From Pseudaquabacterium pictum (GTDB lineage: Bacteria > Pseudomonadota > Gammaproteobacteria > Burkholderiales > Burkholderiaceae_C), in the NCBI RefSeq assembly GCF_005403045.1, contig NZ_BJCL01000012.1:91465-155464 (forward strand): DNA of 64,000 bases, given 5' to 3'. The notes below the pieces were generated by a model, which saw only the letters and a list, made by a program, of their open reading frames with translations, searched no databases and had not been told where the DNA came from. Numbering within the stretch: position 1 is the stretch's first letter; the number at the start of each line of letters is the position of its first letter. Position numbers and translations under genes: made by a program. Shown here piece after piece: positions 24,866 to 33,549 of the stretch.

Positions 24866-25660
24866 ATGCGCTTTGTCGTCTTCAACCAGAAGGGCGGGGT
24901 GGGCAAGTCCACCATCACCTGCAACCTGGCCGCCATCAGCGCCCAGCAGGGGCTGCGCACCCTGGTGGTCGATCTCGACCCGCAGGGCAACAGCACCCGC
25001 TACCTGCTGGGCGCCGGTGCCGACGAGGACCGCGACACCGCGGCCGAGTTCTTCGACCAGACGTTGAAGTTCACCCTGCGCAACCAGGACACCGACGAGT
25101 TCATCACCGCCACGCCGTTCGAGCACCTGGACCTGCTGCCGTCCAGCCCGAAGCTGGAAGAACTGCATTCGAAGCTGGAGTCGCGCTACAAGATTTACAA
25201 GCTGCGCGATGCGCTGGACGCGCTGGGCGCGCGTTACGACCGCATCTACATCGACACGCCGCCGGCGCTGAACTTCTACACCCGCTCCGCGCTGATCGCC
25301 GCCCAGGGCTGCCTGATCCCGTTCGACTGCGACGACTTCTCACGCCGGGCGCTGTACGCGCTGCTGGAGAGCGTGCAGGAGATTCAGGCGGACCACAACA
25401 AGGCGCTGAAGGTGACCGGCATCGTGGTCAACCAGTTCCAGCCGCGGGCCAATCTGCCGCAGCAACTGGTGCAGGAGCTGATCGACGAGGGCCTGCCGGT
25501 GCTGCAGCCCTACCTGAGCGCCAGCGTGAAGATCAAGGAATCGCACCAGCGCGCGCTGCCGATGGTGCACCTGGACGCCCGCCACAAGCTGACGCAGGAA
25601 TACCTGGCGCTGCATGCCGCGCTGCAGCCGGCGCCGGCGCGGCGCAAGGCCGCGCGCTGA
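24866..25660 (+). CDS. ParA-family ATPase, orphan
   Basis: Encodes 264 residues. Deviant Walker A KGGVGKSTITCN at about 9-20, DLDPQGNST (A' motif) near 41 and IDTPPALNFYTRSAL as Walker B around 128. The fold is that of ParA/MinD/Soj ATPases that position DNA or protein cargo by gradient formation on the nucleoid or membrane. No parB or parS is visible next to it, so it is not the chromosome-partition pair; it could position another cargo (for example chemotaxis arrays or flagella), which is inference. The ATG at 24866 is chosen over an upstream frame with an unrelated leader. Confidence 0.85.
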   Translation: MRFVVFNQKGGVGKSTITCNLAAISAQQGLRTLVVDLDPQGNSTRYLLGAGADEDRDTAAEFFDQTLKFTLRNQDTDEFITATPFEHLDLLPSSPKLEELHSKLESRYKIYKLRDALDALGARYDRIYIDTPPALNFYTRSALIAAQGCLIPFDCDDFSRRALYALLESVQEIQADHNKALKVTGIVVNQFQPRANLPQQLVQELIDEGLPVLQPYLSASVKIKESHQRALPMVHLDARHKLTQEYLALHAALQPAPARRKAAR

Positions 25661-25684
25661 GCCTGGCCGGGCTGAGTCCGCTCT

Positions 25685-26167
25685 TCAGTGGGCCTGGCGG
25701 ACGAAGCGCTTGTCGAACCACTCGCTGAGCATGCGCTGCTCGTAGGGCAGGCGCTCGGTGCCGCCGGCACGGGTGCTGCGCATCAGGTAGGCCATGTCGC
25801 TGACCACCTCCTGGCCCTCGGCCAGCACGCGGCCGCCGTCGCGCAGGGTGTAGCGCAGGCTGATGCGGGGCCAGTCGGGGTGCTGGCCCATCACCCGCAC
25901 GTCCTGCATGCGGCGGGTGGTGGGCTCGATCTCGCCGGCCAGGTCGATGTCGGTGATGGCCAGGGTCAGCGACTGGTTGGCCGGCAGGCGTTCGGCCGCC
26001 AGTGTCTGCAGGATGCCGCGCAGGGCCGTCTGCACCGCGGTGGCATCGGAACGCGGGCCGACATCGGTGTAGCGGTCGGGTTGCTCGAACTGCACCTCCA
26101 CCGTCCCGGCGTGGGCCAGGCCGGCGCACAGCAGGGCGGCGGACATCAGGGCGATGGGCTTGCGCAT
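25685..26167 (-). CDS. DUF3016 family secreted protein
   Basis: Encodes 160 residues with a signal peptide (MSAALLCAGLAHA). The body matches DUF3016: VEVQFEQPDRYTDVGPRSD, then LAITDIDLAGEIEPTTRRM and HPDWPRISLRYTLRDGG, and ends with a helical AYLMRS and LPYEQRMLSEWFDKRF. Family members are periplasmic or outer-membrane-associated proteins of unknown function in Gram-negatives. It is the third gene of a leftward group with the ferredoxin and methyltransferase genes, 20 bp after the ferredoxin stop. Confidence 0.85.
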   Translation of the reverse strand: MRKPIALMSAALLCAGLAHAGTVEVQFEQPDRYTDVGPRSDATAVQTALRGILQTLAAERLPANQSLTLAITDIDLAGEIEPTTRRMQDVRVMGQHPDWPRISLRYTLRDGGRVLAEGQEVVSDMAYLMRSTRAGGTERLPYEQRMLSEWFDKRFVRQAH

Positions 26168-26187
26168 GGTGGGGCTCCTGAACAGGC

Positions 26188-26532
26188 TCAGACAGCGGAA
26201 TTGTCTGCCCGGGATGGACCGGCTGCCCGCGGGAGAAGTTCCACCGCGCCGGGGGCCAGCAGCGTCAGGTCGCTGTCGGCGCAGGCCACGCAGGGCAGCA
26301 CCCAGCCCTCGGCCTGTTCCTCGGCCAGCAGGCCGGGCCAGTCGATGCGGTGGTGCGCCCGGCCATCGGCCAGCCGCGCCATGCAGGCCCGGCAGGTGCC
26401 GTTGCGGCAGGACCTGGGCAGGCGCACGCCGGCGTCCAGCGCGGCCTGCAGCAGGGTCTGGCCGGCGGGCACCGGCACGCGCCAGCCACCCGGCAGCACG
26501 GTCATCCAGTGCGTCGGGGTGGCGTCGCTCAT
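26188..26532 (-). CDS. Plant-type [2Fe-2S] ferredoxin
   Basis: Encodes 114 residues. The cluster ligands are in the order CRNGTCRACMARL and, about thirty residues later, LPCVACADS, giving the C-x4-C-x2-C-xn-C pattern of plant-type ferredoxins. The leading part TVLPGGWRVPVPAGQTLLQAALDAGV is the usual beta-grasp start. It overlaps the preceding methyltransferase gene by four bases (ATGA). It likely delivers electrons to an oxygenase or reductase encoded elsewhere, as no partner lies next to it. Confidence 0.85.
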   Translation of the reverse strand: MSDATPTHWMTVLPGGWRVPVPAGQTLLQAALDAGVRLPRSCRNGTCRACMARLADGRAHHRIDWPGLLAEEQAEGWVLPCVACADSDLTLLAPGAVELLPRAAGPSRADNSAV

Positions 26533-27146
26533 GCGCGGCGGAACACCAGCAGCAGGTTGTTGGCCGGCATGTCCAGCCGCTGCAGCCATTGCAGGCCGGC
26601 CGCGGCGGCCTCGGCCTGCACCGCATGCAGCCAGCGCACGCCCCAGGCGGGGTTGCGGGCCTGCAGGTCGGCGTCGAAGGCGGTGTTGCCGGGCGACGGC
26701 GCCTCACCGTCGACGAAGTACGGCCCGTAGGTGAGCAGCAGCCCGCCGGGCACCAGCCACTGCGCCGCACCCTCCATCAACGCGGTGCAGCAGGCCCAGG
26801 GGGCGATGTGCAGCATGTTGGCGCAGTACACGGCATCGAAGCGCTGGTGAGGCGGCAGCGGCCAGGGCTGCTGCAGCACATCCAGCTGCAGCGGCGGCAG
26901 CAGGCCGGGGGAGGGCTGCTGCTGCGCCCAGGCGTTGATCGAGGCCAGCGCCCCGGCGGACGGGTCGGTGGGCTGCCACTGCCAGCCGGTCAGGCCGGCA
27001 GCGCAGTGCGCGGCATGCTGGCCGGTGCCGGCGGCGATCTCCAGCAGCCTGCCTGCCGGCGGCAGCAGTTGCTGCAAGGCCGCCAGGATCGGGCCCTTGT
27101 TGCGTTCGGCCGCGGGGCTGGTCTGGGCCTGGGAAGTGAACGGCAT
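26529..27146 (-). CDS. DUF938 family SAM-dependent methyltransferase
   Basis: Encodes 205 residues. The glycine-rich SAM-binding loop reads LLEIAAGTGQHAAHCA (about 35-50), preceded by the family-typical AAERNKGPILAAL start, and followed by QPTDPS and FDAVYCANMLHIAPW. The C-terminal part has YGPYFVDGEAPSPGNTAFDADL, typical of DUF938. The substrate is unknown. It is the first gene of the leftward trio with the ferredoxin and DUF3016 genes. Confidence 0.85.
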   Translation of the reverse strand: MPFTSQAQTSPAAERNKGPILAALQQLLPPAGRLLEIAAGTGQHAAHCAAGLTGWQWQPTDPSAGALASINAWAQQQPSPGLLPPLQLDVLQQPWPLPPHQRFDAVYCANMLHIAPWACCTALMEGAAQWLVPGGLLLTYGPYFVDGEAPSPGNTAFDADLQARNPAWGVRWLHAVQAEAAAAGLQWLQRLDMPANNLLLVFRRA

Positions 27147-27194
27147 GCCAGCCAGTCTGCCATGGCTGCAGGCGCACCCCTTGGGCGGTGCCGG

Positions 27195-27854
27195 TCAGGC
27201 CAGCACAGGCCAGGCGCGCGCGGCAATCCAGCCGGCAAGCAGGACCAGGTGGCCGACCACCGTCGCCCAGTACGTGTGGCGGAAGGCGGGCTTGCGCGAC
27301 TTGTGGCGCAGCAGCTGTTGCGCCCACCAGGCCGCGGGCCAGCCACCGGCCAGCGACAGCATGTGCAGGGTGTTCTCCTGCACCCGCCAGGCACCCCGCT
27401 GCGCGGCATCCTTGTCATGCCAGTACAGCCAGAACGTGACGAGGTTCAGCGCCGGCAGCAGCGCCAGCGCCATGGCCGGCAGGGCCGCTCTCACGACACC
27501 GGTGGCGAGCAGCGCCAGTTCCAGCGCCAGTGCTGCGAGGAACAGCGGAAGGCTGGCGCTCGGCGTGCCGGGCGCGTGGCGGGTGTCGCGCGCGGCGGGG
27601 GCGATCGCGGGGCGTGGAGTGCGGGAGGCGGTGCTGGCCGAGGCCTGGCCGACCGGGCGCACCGCCATCGCGCGTGGGCCCTTGCCACCGACATGGATCT
27701 CTTCGAACGTGACGGCCAGGCCCACCCTTGGAGGGCCCTGGCGCCGGTCGAAGTCACGGACGTGGAAAAAGACATCGGCAGGTGACTGCGGGCTGTGCAG
27801 AAAGCCGAAGCCCCGGTCTGGATCGAAACGTTGGACAGTGCCGATGCGTTGCAT
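27195..27854 (-). CDS. Cold-shock domain fused to DUF1294 membrane domain
   Basis: Encodes 219 residues. Residues 1-65 are a cold-shock-like OB fold (GTVQRFDPDRGFGFLHSP with RNP2 VFFHVRDF). After an Ala/Pro-rich linker come about four hydrophobic helices (LPLFLAALALELALLATGV, ALPAMALALLPALNLVTFWLYW) and the DUF1294 signature FWLYWHDKDAAQRGAWRVQENTLH, which includes GGWPAAWWAQQLLRHKSRK. This fusion is known in several proteobacteria. It may sense or bind RNA at the membrane. It diverges from the S4-domain gene, with 77 bases between the starts. Confidence 0.85.
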   Translation of the reverse strand: MQRIGTVQRFDPDRGFGFLHSPQSPADVFFHVRDFDRRQGPPRVGLAVTFEEIHVGGKGPRAMAVRPVGQASASTASRTPRPAIAPAARDTRHAPGTPSASLPLFLAALALELALLATGVVRAALPAMALALLPALNLVTFWLYWHDKDAAQRGAWRVQENTLHMLSLAGGWPAAWWAQQLLRHKSRKPAFRHTYWATVVGHLVLLAGWIAARAWPVLA

Positions 27855-27931
27855 GCCGTGCGCGCCTGGTTTGCAGGCGCCACATTCTGCAGGCGGACCG
27901 CCGACAATCCGTGCTTTTGGTGTGGCATCCG

Positions 27932-28171
27932 ATGCAAACCCTCTCGTTTGAACTGCGCGGCGAATTCATCACTCTCGACCGCCTGCTCAAGGCCACCGGC
28001 ATCGCGCCCAGCGGCGGGGCGGCCAAGGCCCTGGTGGCCGAGGGCCGGGTGCAGGTGGACGGCCGCGATGAACTGCGCAAGACCGCCAAGCTGCGCGCCG
28101 GCCAGGTGGTGGCGCTGACCGGCGTGCGCATCACACTGCTGTCGCCGGAGGCGGACGCGCCACCCGGCTGA
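27932..28171 (+). CDS. Small S4-domain RNA-binding protein, YbcJ-like
   Basis: Encodes 79 residues, essentially one S4 domain: FITLDRLLKATGIAPSGGAAKALVAEGRVQVDG, then RKTAKLRAGQVVAL. The pattern matches YbcJ-like stand-alone S4 proteins, thought to bind structured RNA. The ATG at 27932 is the only start giving the family length. Confidence 0.85.
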   Translation: MQTLSFELRGEFITLDRLLKATGIAPSGGAAKALVAEGRVQVDGRDELRKTAKLRAGQVVALTGVRITLLSPEADAPPG

Positions 28172-28257
28172 CATCGGCGAGAATGCGGACCAGAACGCCG
28201 GCTTCGTGCCCCCGAAGCCGGCGTTTTCCATTTCCCGGGGCCATGTCGAGGACAACC

Positions 28258-29355
28258 ATGTCAAAAAACCTCTCGCGCGCCGCCATTGGCGCGCTGGCAG
28301 CCGCTGCACTGTCTGCAGCCATACCCGTCGCCAGCCAGGCCCAGCCGGCCGCACCGCTGCAGGCCTGCTTCGTGCACGTGAGCCCGGTCGGCCAGGCCGG
28401 CTGGACCTACCAGCATGACCTGGGCCGCCAGGCGATGGAGCAGGCGCTGGGTGCCAGGGTGCGCACCCGCACCGTGGAAGCGGTGCCCGAGGGCCCCGAC
28501 AGCGAGCGGGTGATGCGCGACCTGGCCGCCCAGGGCTGCGGCCTGGTCTTCGCCACCAGCTTCGGCTACCTGGAGCCGGCATTGCGGGTGGCGGCCGACT
28601 TTCCGGCGGTGAAGTTCGAGCATGCCGGCGGCTACAAGACCGCGCCCAACCTCAACACCTACAACGCCCGCTACTACGAGGCCCGCTGGCTGGCTGGCTG
28701 GCTGGCCGGGCGGCAGAGCAAGGCCGGCGTGGCCGGCTACGTGGCCGGCTTCCCGGTGCCCGAGGTGGTGCAGGGCATCAATGCCTTCACCCTGGGCATG
28801 CGGGCGGCCAATCCCAAGGCCGAGGTGCGGGTGGTCTGGTTGAACGCCTGGTTCGACCCGCCGCGCGAGCGCGAGGCCGCGCTGACCCTGGTCAACCAGG
28901 GTGCCGACGTGCTGACCAACCACAGCGGCTCGCCCGCCGTGCCCCAGGTGGCCGAGGAGAAGGGCGTGCTGCTGCTGGCCTACCAGAGCGACATGGCCCG
29001 CTTTGCGCCCAAGGCGCAGCTGGCCGCCGTCACCCACCACTGGGGCGGCCACTACACCCGGGTGGTGCAGTCGGTGCTGGACGGGCGCTGGTCGAACAAG
29101 CCGGTGTGGGGCGGCATGGCCGACGGCCTGGTGCGCCTGAGTGCGGTGAGCCCGGCACTGCCTGCCGAGGTGAAGGCCGGGCTGGCGCAGCGCCAGCAGG
29201 CGATGGTGGCAGGCCAGCTGCTGCCGTTTGCGGCGCCATTGGTGGACAACACCGGCCGGGTGCGCCTGGCCAGCGGTGCGCTGGACGATGCCGGCATCAG
29301 CCGCATGGACTGGCTGGTGCAGGGCGTGGCCGGCAGCGTGCCGGCTGCGCGCTGA
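28258..29355 (+). CDS. BMP-family substrate-binding protein (PnrA-like)
   Basis: Encodes 365 residues with a signal peptide ending about ASQA (29). The mature part starts with ACFVHVSPVGQAGWTYQHDLG, the opening of basic membrane protein/PnrA-type nucleoside-binding proteins, followed by GLVFATSFGYLEP, FEHAGGYKTAPNLNTYNARYYEARWLAGWLAG and DVLTNHSGSPAV. These proteins feed nucleosides or related compounds to ABC importers. No ABC components sit next to it. It is convergent with the acetyltransferase gene, with only three bases between stops. Confidence 0.85.
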   Translation: MSKNLSRAAIGALAAAALSAAIPVASQAQPAAPLQACFVHVSPVGQAGWTYQHDLGRQAMEQALGARVRTRTVEAVPEGPDSERVMRDLAAQGCGLVFATSFGYLEPALRVAADFPAVKFEHAGGYKTAPNLNTYNARYYEARWLAGWLAGRQSKAGVAGYVAGFPVPEVVQGINAFTLGMRAANPKAEVRVVWLNAWFDPPREREAALTLVNQGADVLTNHSGSPAVPQVAEEKGVLLLAYQSDMARFAPKAQLAAVTHHWGGHYTRVVQSVLDGRWSNKPVWGGMADGLVRLSAVSPALPAEVKAGLAQRQQAMVAGQLLPFAAPLVDNTGRVRLASGALDDAGISRMDWLVQGVAGSVPAAR

Positions 29356-29358
29356 GGT

Positions 29359-29952
29359 TCACCAATCCGCCGGCTGCACGAAGGCGGGGTGGGTCAGTTC
29401 CAGCAGGTGGTGGTCGCGCCAGGCGCCGTCGATGAACAGGTAGCTGCGCGCCAGGCCGATCTGTGCAAAGCCCAGCCGCGCCAGCACCGCCAGGCTGCGG
29501 TGGTTCTCGGGCCGCACCGCGGCCTGGATGCGGTGCAGGTTCAGCCGCGGCGAGAAGGCCTCGTCGATGACGCGACGCAGCGCCTCGTGCATCAGGCCGC
29601 GGCCCTGGCAGCCGGCGTCCAGCGCGTAGCCCAGGTGGCAGCTCTGGAAGGCGCCGCGCACCAGGCTGGACAGGTGCACCTGGCCGATCACCCGGCCCGG
29701 CGTGCCGGCCGGCAGCAGCCACCAGCGCAGCGCGCGGCCGGTGGCGAAGGCCTCGGCACCATCGGCCAGGGCCTGGGCGATGCGCTCGGGCGCGGCATGG
29801 TCGGCCGGCAGCGGCGGATCCCAGGGTGCGAAATGGGCGGCGTTGCGGCGGTAGAAGTCCGCCACCGCCGCCACCTGCGGGCTGCCGGGCGTGGCATCGG
29901 GCGCCTGCAGCAGCAGGCGGGCGGTGTGCAGTTGCTGGTGGGCGGCGGTCAC
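29359..29952 (-). CDS. GNAT acetyltransferase, RimJ-like
   Basis: Encodes 197 residues. The acetyl-CoA site is recognisable as LGYALDAGCQGRGLMHEAL (the QGxGLM loop), followed by NLHRIQAAVRPENHRSLAVLARLGF, typical of RimJ/RimL-like protein N-acetyltransferases. N-terminal LHTARLLLQAPDA also fits. The substrate cannot be read from sequence. It is in a leftward pair with the dioxygenase gene (17-bp gap). Confidence 0.85.
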   Translation of the reverse strand: MTAAHQQLHTARLLLQAPDATPGSPQVAAVADFYRRNAAHFAPWDPPLPADHAAPERIAQALADGAEAFATGRALRWWLLPAGTPGRVIGQVHLSSLVRGAFQSCHLGYALDAGCQGRGLMHEALRRVIDEAFSPRLNLHRIQAAVRPENHRSLAVLARLGFAQIGLARSYLFIDGAWRDHHLLELTHPAFVQPADW

Positions 29953-29969
29953 GCCGCCAATCTACCCGC

Positions 29970-30836
29970 TCAGGCCGGCAGTGCGGCGGTGTCCAACCGC
30001 TCGGCGAGGGAGGCCGCGCCGGCCCCGAAGGCATAGGCGTCCATGCCCAGGCAGCCGTAGGTGAGGCTGCTGTGGATGCGCACACCGGTCGGCTCGGCAC
30101 CGGCCGCACCGGCAGCCACGTAGAACGGCAGCAGGTGCTCGTCGGTGGGGTGCATCAGCACCGCATGCGGCGCCTGCTGGCGGTAATCGGCCAGGGCCGG
30201 CCAGTCGGCACGGGCGCTGCGCTCGGCAAACCAGCTGCGGAAGGCGGCGCTCTGCGGGATCTCCGGCGCGTCCAGCGCCGGCCGGGCGCCGCTGCCGAAC
30301 AGCAGGCGCAGGTTGTGGGTGATGCTGCCGGTGCCGTAGACCAGCACGCCCTGCTGCGTCAGCGGCGCCAGCGCCTGTCCCAGGGCCAGCAGCTGGGCCG
30401 GGCTCCAGTTCGGCGGAAAGGCCAGCGGCAGCACGGGGATGTCGGCCTCGCGCCAGATGAAGCGCAGCGGCGCCCAGATGCCGTGGTCCAGGCCGCCCTC
30501 GTCGACCTGGTGCACCGGCAGGCCGGCGGACTGCAGCAGACCGGCGACCTGCTGCGCCAGGGCCGGCGCGCCGGGCGCGTCGTAGCGCAGCTGGTACAGC
30601 GGCTCGGGGAAGCCGCCGAAGTCATGCACCGTGGTGTGCCGGGCCGCGGCCATCAGCAATGGCTCCCGGGCCAGCGAGTGGGCCGAGACGGCCAGGATGG
30701 CGCGCGGCCGGTGAGCGCCCGACAGCACGGCGCCCAGCCGCTGCCAGAACGGGCCGACCTCGCCTGGCTCCAGCGCGGTCATCGGCGAGCCGTGGGACAG
30801 GAAGAGCGGCGCCAGCGGGGTGGGGGTGGTGTCCAT
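29970..30836 (-). CDS. ygiD: 4,5-DOPA dioxygenase extradiol (LigB fold)
   Basis: Encodes 288 residues. Metal-ligand context: LFLSHGSPMTAL near the start, AVSAHSLARE, then VDEGGLDHGIWAPLRFIW and YGTGSITHNL. These match the LigB-type extradiol ring-cleaving dioxygenases of the YgiD/DODA family, which open DOPA or related catechols. The start at 30836 gives the family length; upstream codons add a leader not seen in the family. It diverges from the FtsX-type permease. Confidence 0.85.
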   Translation of the reverse strand: MDTTPTPLAPLFLSHGSPMTALEPGEVGPFWQRLGAVLSGAHRPRAILAVSAHSLAREPLLMAAARHTTVHDFGGFPEPLYQLRYDAPGAPALAQQVAGLLQSAGLPVHQVDEGGLDHGIWAPLRFIWREADIPVLPLAFPPNWSPAQLLALGQALAPLTQQGVLVYGTGSITHNLRLLFGSGARPALDAPEIPQSAAFRSWFAERSARADWPALADYRQQAPHAVLMHPTDEHLLPFYVAAGAAGAEPTGVRIHSSLTYGCLGMDAYAFGAGAASLAERLDTAALPA

Positions 30837-30969
30837 GCCGCTGATTACAGCAGCGCCCGGCCGCACCGGGGTTCACCGCCGCTGCATGCCGGGTTCAAAC
30901 CGGCTGGGGGTGGCGGGCCTTTGCTGCGCTGCCGCAGTCTCGGCGGGCGGCTGGTGTACCGTGCCGCCC

Positions 30970-33522
30970 ATGCAAACCCATGCGCTGCAGATTTCGGTGT
31001 TCGGCCTGGCCTGGCGCCAGGGCTGGCGTGACTTCCGGGCCGGTGAGCTGCGCCTGCTGATGGTGGCGGTGATGCTGGCCGTGGCCGCCCTGACCGCCGT
31101 GGGCTTCTTCGCCAGCCGGCTGGAGGCCGCGCTGGCGCGCGACGCCGGCGCGCTGCTGGGCGGCGACGCGGTGGTGGCCAGCGACAAGCCGCCGCTGCCG
31201 GCCTTTGCCGAGCGTGCCCGGGCGTTGGGCCTGCAGCAGGCCACCAGCACCAGCTTCCCGAGCATGGCGCGGGCGCTGGATGAGCAGGGCGGCGAGGCGC
31301 GCCTGGTGTCGGTGAAGGCCGTGAGCAGCAGCTACCCGCTGCGCGGCCAGCTGCGCCTGCGCGACCGCGCCGACGGCCCGGTGCTGACCGTGGCCGCCGC
31401 GCCGGAGCCCGGCACGGTGTGGGTGGAGGCCGGCGTGCTCGACACGCTGCAGATCCACCTCGGCGACAAGCTGCTGCTGGGCGACCAGCGCTTCACCATC
31501 ACCCGGGTGGTGGTGCAGGAGCCCGACCGCGGCAGCGGCTTCCTCGGCTTCTCGCCCCGGGTGCTGATGCGCGACAGCGACCTGGCCGCCACCGGGCTGA
31601 TCCAGCCGGCCAGCCGCGTCACCTACCGGCTGATGGTGGCCGCCAACGGCAACCGTGGCGCCGCCGACACCGGTGTGCGCGAGTTCCTGCGCTGGGCCGA
31701 TGCCCAGGTGGCCGACGGCAAGCTGCGCGGCGTGCGCACCGAATCGCTGGAGAGCGGCCGGCCCGAGATGCAGCAGACGCTGGACCGGGCCAAGCGCTTC
31801 CTGAACCTGGTGGCGCTGCTGGCCGCGCTGCTGGCGGCGGTGGCGGTGGCAATTGCCGCGCGCGACTACGCCCAGCGCCACCTGGACGACTGCGCCATGC
31901 TGCGGGTGCTGGGCACGCCGCAGCGGGCGATGGCCGGGGCCTATGCGCTGTCGCTGGGCGTGGTGGGGCTGATCGCCAGCGTGGGCGGCGTGGCGCTGGG
32001 CTTCGCGGTGCACTTCGTCTTCGTCAGCCTGCTGGCCGGCCTGCTGGATGCGCAGCTGCCACCTGCCACCGCCATGCCGGCGCTGTTCGGCCTGGGCGTG
32101 GGCATGACCTTGCTGGTGGCCTTCGGCCTGCCGCCGGTGCTGCAGCTGGCGCGGGTGCCGCCGCTGCGGGTGATCCGGCGGGACCTGGGCCAGCCGCGCG
32201 CGGCCTCGGCTGGCGTGCTGATCGCCGGCACGGCCGGCTTCGCGGCGCTGCTGGTGGCGGCCTCGTCCGATCTGCGCATGGGCCTGCTGGCAGTGGGCGG
32301 GTTTGCCGCGGCGGTGGCGGTGTTCGCGGTGCTGGCCTGGTTGGCCGTCTGGCTGCTGCGCCGGCTGGTGCCGCAGGCGGGCGCGCCGCGCTGGCTGGGC
32401 CTGGCCACGCGCCAGCTGGCGGCGCGGCCGGCGCTGGTGGTGCTGCAGGTGTCGGCGCTGGCCGTGGGCCTGCTGGCGCTGATGCTGCTGGTGCTGCTGC
32501 GCACCGACCTGATCAGCGCCTGGCGCGCCGCCACGCCGGCCGATGCGCCCAACCGCTTCGTCATCAACCTGCAGCCCGAGCAGGGCGAGGCCTTCCAGGC
32601 CGCGCTGAAGGCCGCCGGCGTGGCCCGCTACGACTGGTACCCGATGATCCGCGGCCGGCTGGTGGCCATCAACGGCGCCGCGGTGGCGCCGGGCCGCTAC
32701 ACCGACGACCGCGCCCAGCGCCTGGTCGAGCGCGAGTTCAACCTCAGCCACGCCGCGCAGATGCCGGCGCACAACCTGCTTGCCAGTGGCGCCTGGGTGC
32801 CCGACCAGGCCGACGGCCTGAGCGTGGAAGATGGGCTGGCCACCACGCTGAGCCTGAAACTGGGCGACAGCCTCACCTTCGACATCGCCGGCATCCAGAA
32901 GACCGGCCGCATCACCAGCCTGCGCAAGGTGGACTGGGGCTCGATGCGGGTGAACTTCTTCGTGATGTTCCCGCTGGCGCGCATGGACGACGTGCCGCTG
33001 AGCTACATCAGCGCCTTCCGCGCGCCCGACACGCCGGGCTTCGACCGGGCGCTGGCGCGGCAGTTTCCCAACCTGACCAATGTCGACCTGTCGGCCAGCC
33101 TGGCCCAGGTGCAGAAGGTGCTGGACCAGGTGATCCGGGCGGTGGAGTTCCTGTTCGGCTTCACGCTGGCGGCGGGCCTGGTGGTGCTGTTTGCCGCGGT
33201 GAGCGCCACCCGCGAGAGCCGGGCGCGTGAATACGCGGTGATGCGCGCCGTGGGCGCCGGCAGCCGGCTGCTGCGCCAGGTGCAGCGGGCCGAGCTGCTG
33301 GGCGTGGGCGCGCTGGCTGGCCTGCTGGCCGCGGTGGCGGCCCTGGTGGTCGGCGGCGTGCTGGCGCGCCAGGTGTTCGAGTTCAGCTGGGCGCCGTCAC
33401 CCTGGGTGCCGATGTTCGGCGCCGTGGCCGGTGCGCTGCTGGCGCTGGCGGCCGGCTGGTGGGGCCTGCGCGAGGTGCTGCGCCGGCCGGTGATGGACAC
33501 CCTGCGCCGGGCAGCCGACTGA
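30970..33522 (+). CDS. FtsX/YbbP-type ABC permease, 850 aa
   Basis: Two repeats of the FtsX-like transmembrane unit around large periplasmic domains, about ten helices in all. Signatures: FGLAWRQGWRDFRAGELRLL and the first helix, then DRAKRFLNLVALLAALLAAVAVAIAARDYAQRHLDDCAMLRVLG, later VVLFAAVSATRESRAREYAVMRAVGA and LRRPVMDTLR at the end. The arrangement matches YbbP, the permease that pairs with YbbA in exporting or extracting lipids or lipoproteins. The ATPase gene is not adjacent in this window. The ATG at 30970 is chosen to match the family's N-terminus. Confidence 0.85.
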   Translation: MQTHALQISVFGLAWRQGWRDFRAGELRLLMVAVMLAVAALTAVGFFASRLEAALARDAGALLGGDAVVASDKPPLPAFAERARALGLQQATSTSFPSMARALDEQGGEARLVSVKAVSSSYPLRGQLRLRDRADGPVLTVAAAPEPGTVWVEAGVLDTLQIHLGDKLLLGDQRFTITRVVVQEPDRGSGFLGFSPRVLMRDSDLAATGLIQPASRVTYRLMVAANGNRGAADTGVREFLRWADAQVADGKLRGVRTESLESGRPEMQQTLDRAKRFLNLVALLAALLAAVAVAIAARDYAQRHLDDCAMLRVLGTPQRAMAGAYALSLGVVGLIASVGGVALGFAVHFVFVSLLAGLLDAQLPPATAMPALFGLGVGMTLLVAFGLPPVLQLARVPPLRVIRRDLGQPRAASAGVLIAGTAGFAALLVAASSDLRMGLLAVGGFAAAVAVFAVLAWLAVWLLRRLVPQAGAPRWLGLATRQLAARPALVVLQVSALAVGLLALMLLVLLRTDLISAWRAATPADAPNRFVINLQPEQGEAFQAALKAAGVARYDWYPMIRGRLVAINGAAVAPGRYTDDRAQRLVEREFNLSHAAQMPAHNLLASGAWVPDQADGLSVEDGLATTLSLKLGDSLTFDIAGIQKTGRITSLRKVDWGSMRVNFFVMFPLARMDDVPLSYISAFRAPDTPGFDRALARQFPNLTNVDLSASLAQVQKVLDQVIRAVEFLFGFTLAAGLVVLFAAVSATRESRAREYAVMRAVGAGSRLLRQVQRAELLGVGALAGLLAAVAALVVGGVLARQVFEFSWAPSPWVPMFGAVAGALLALAAGWWGLREVLRRPVMDTLRRAAD

Positions 33523-33549
33523 TCCCCGGCCGATCCGGCCTGCGGCCGC

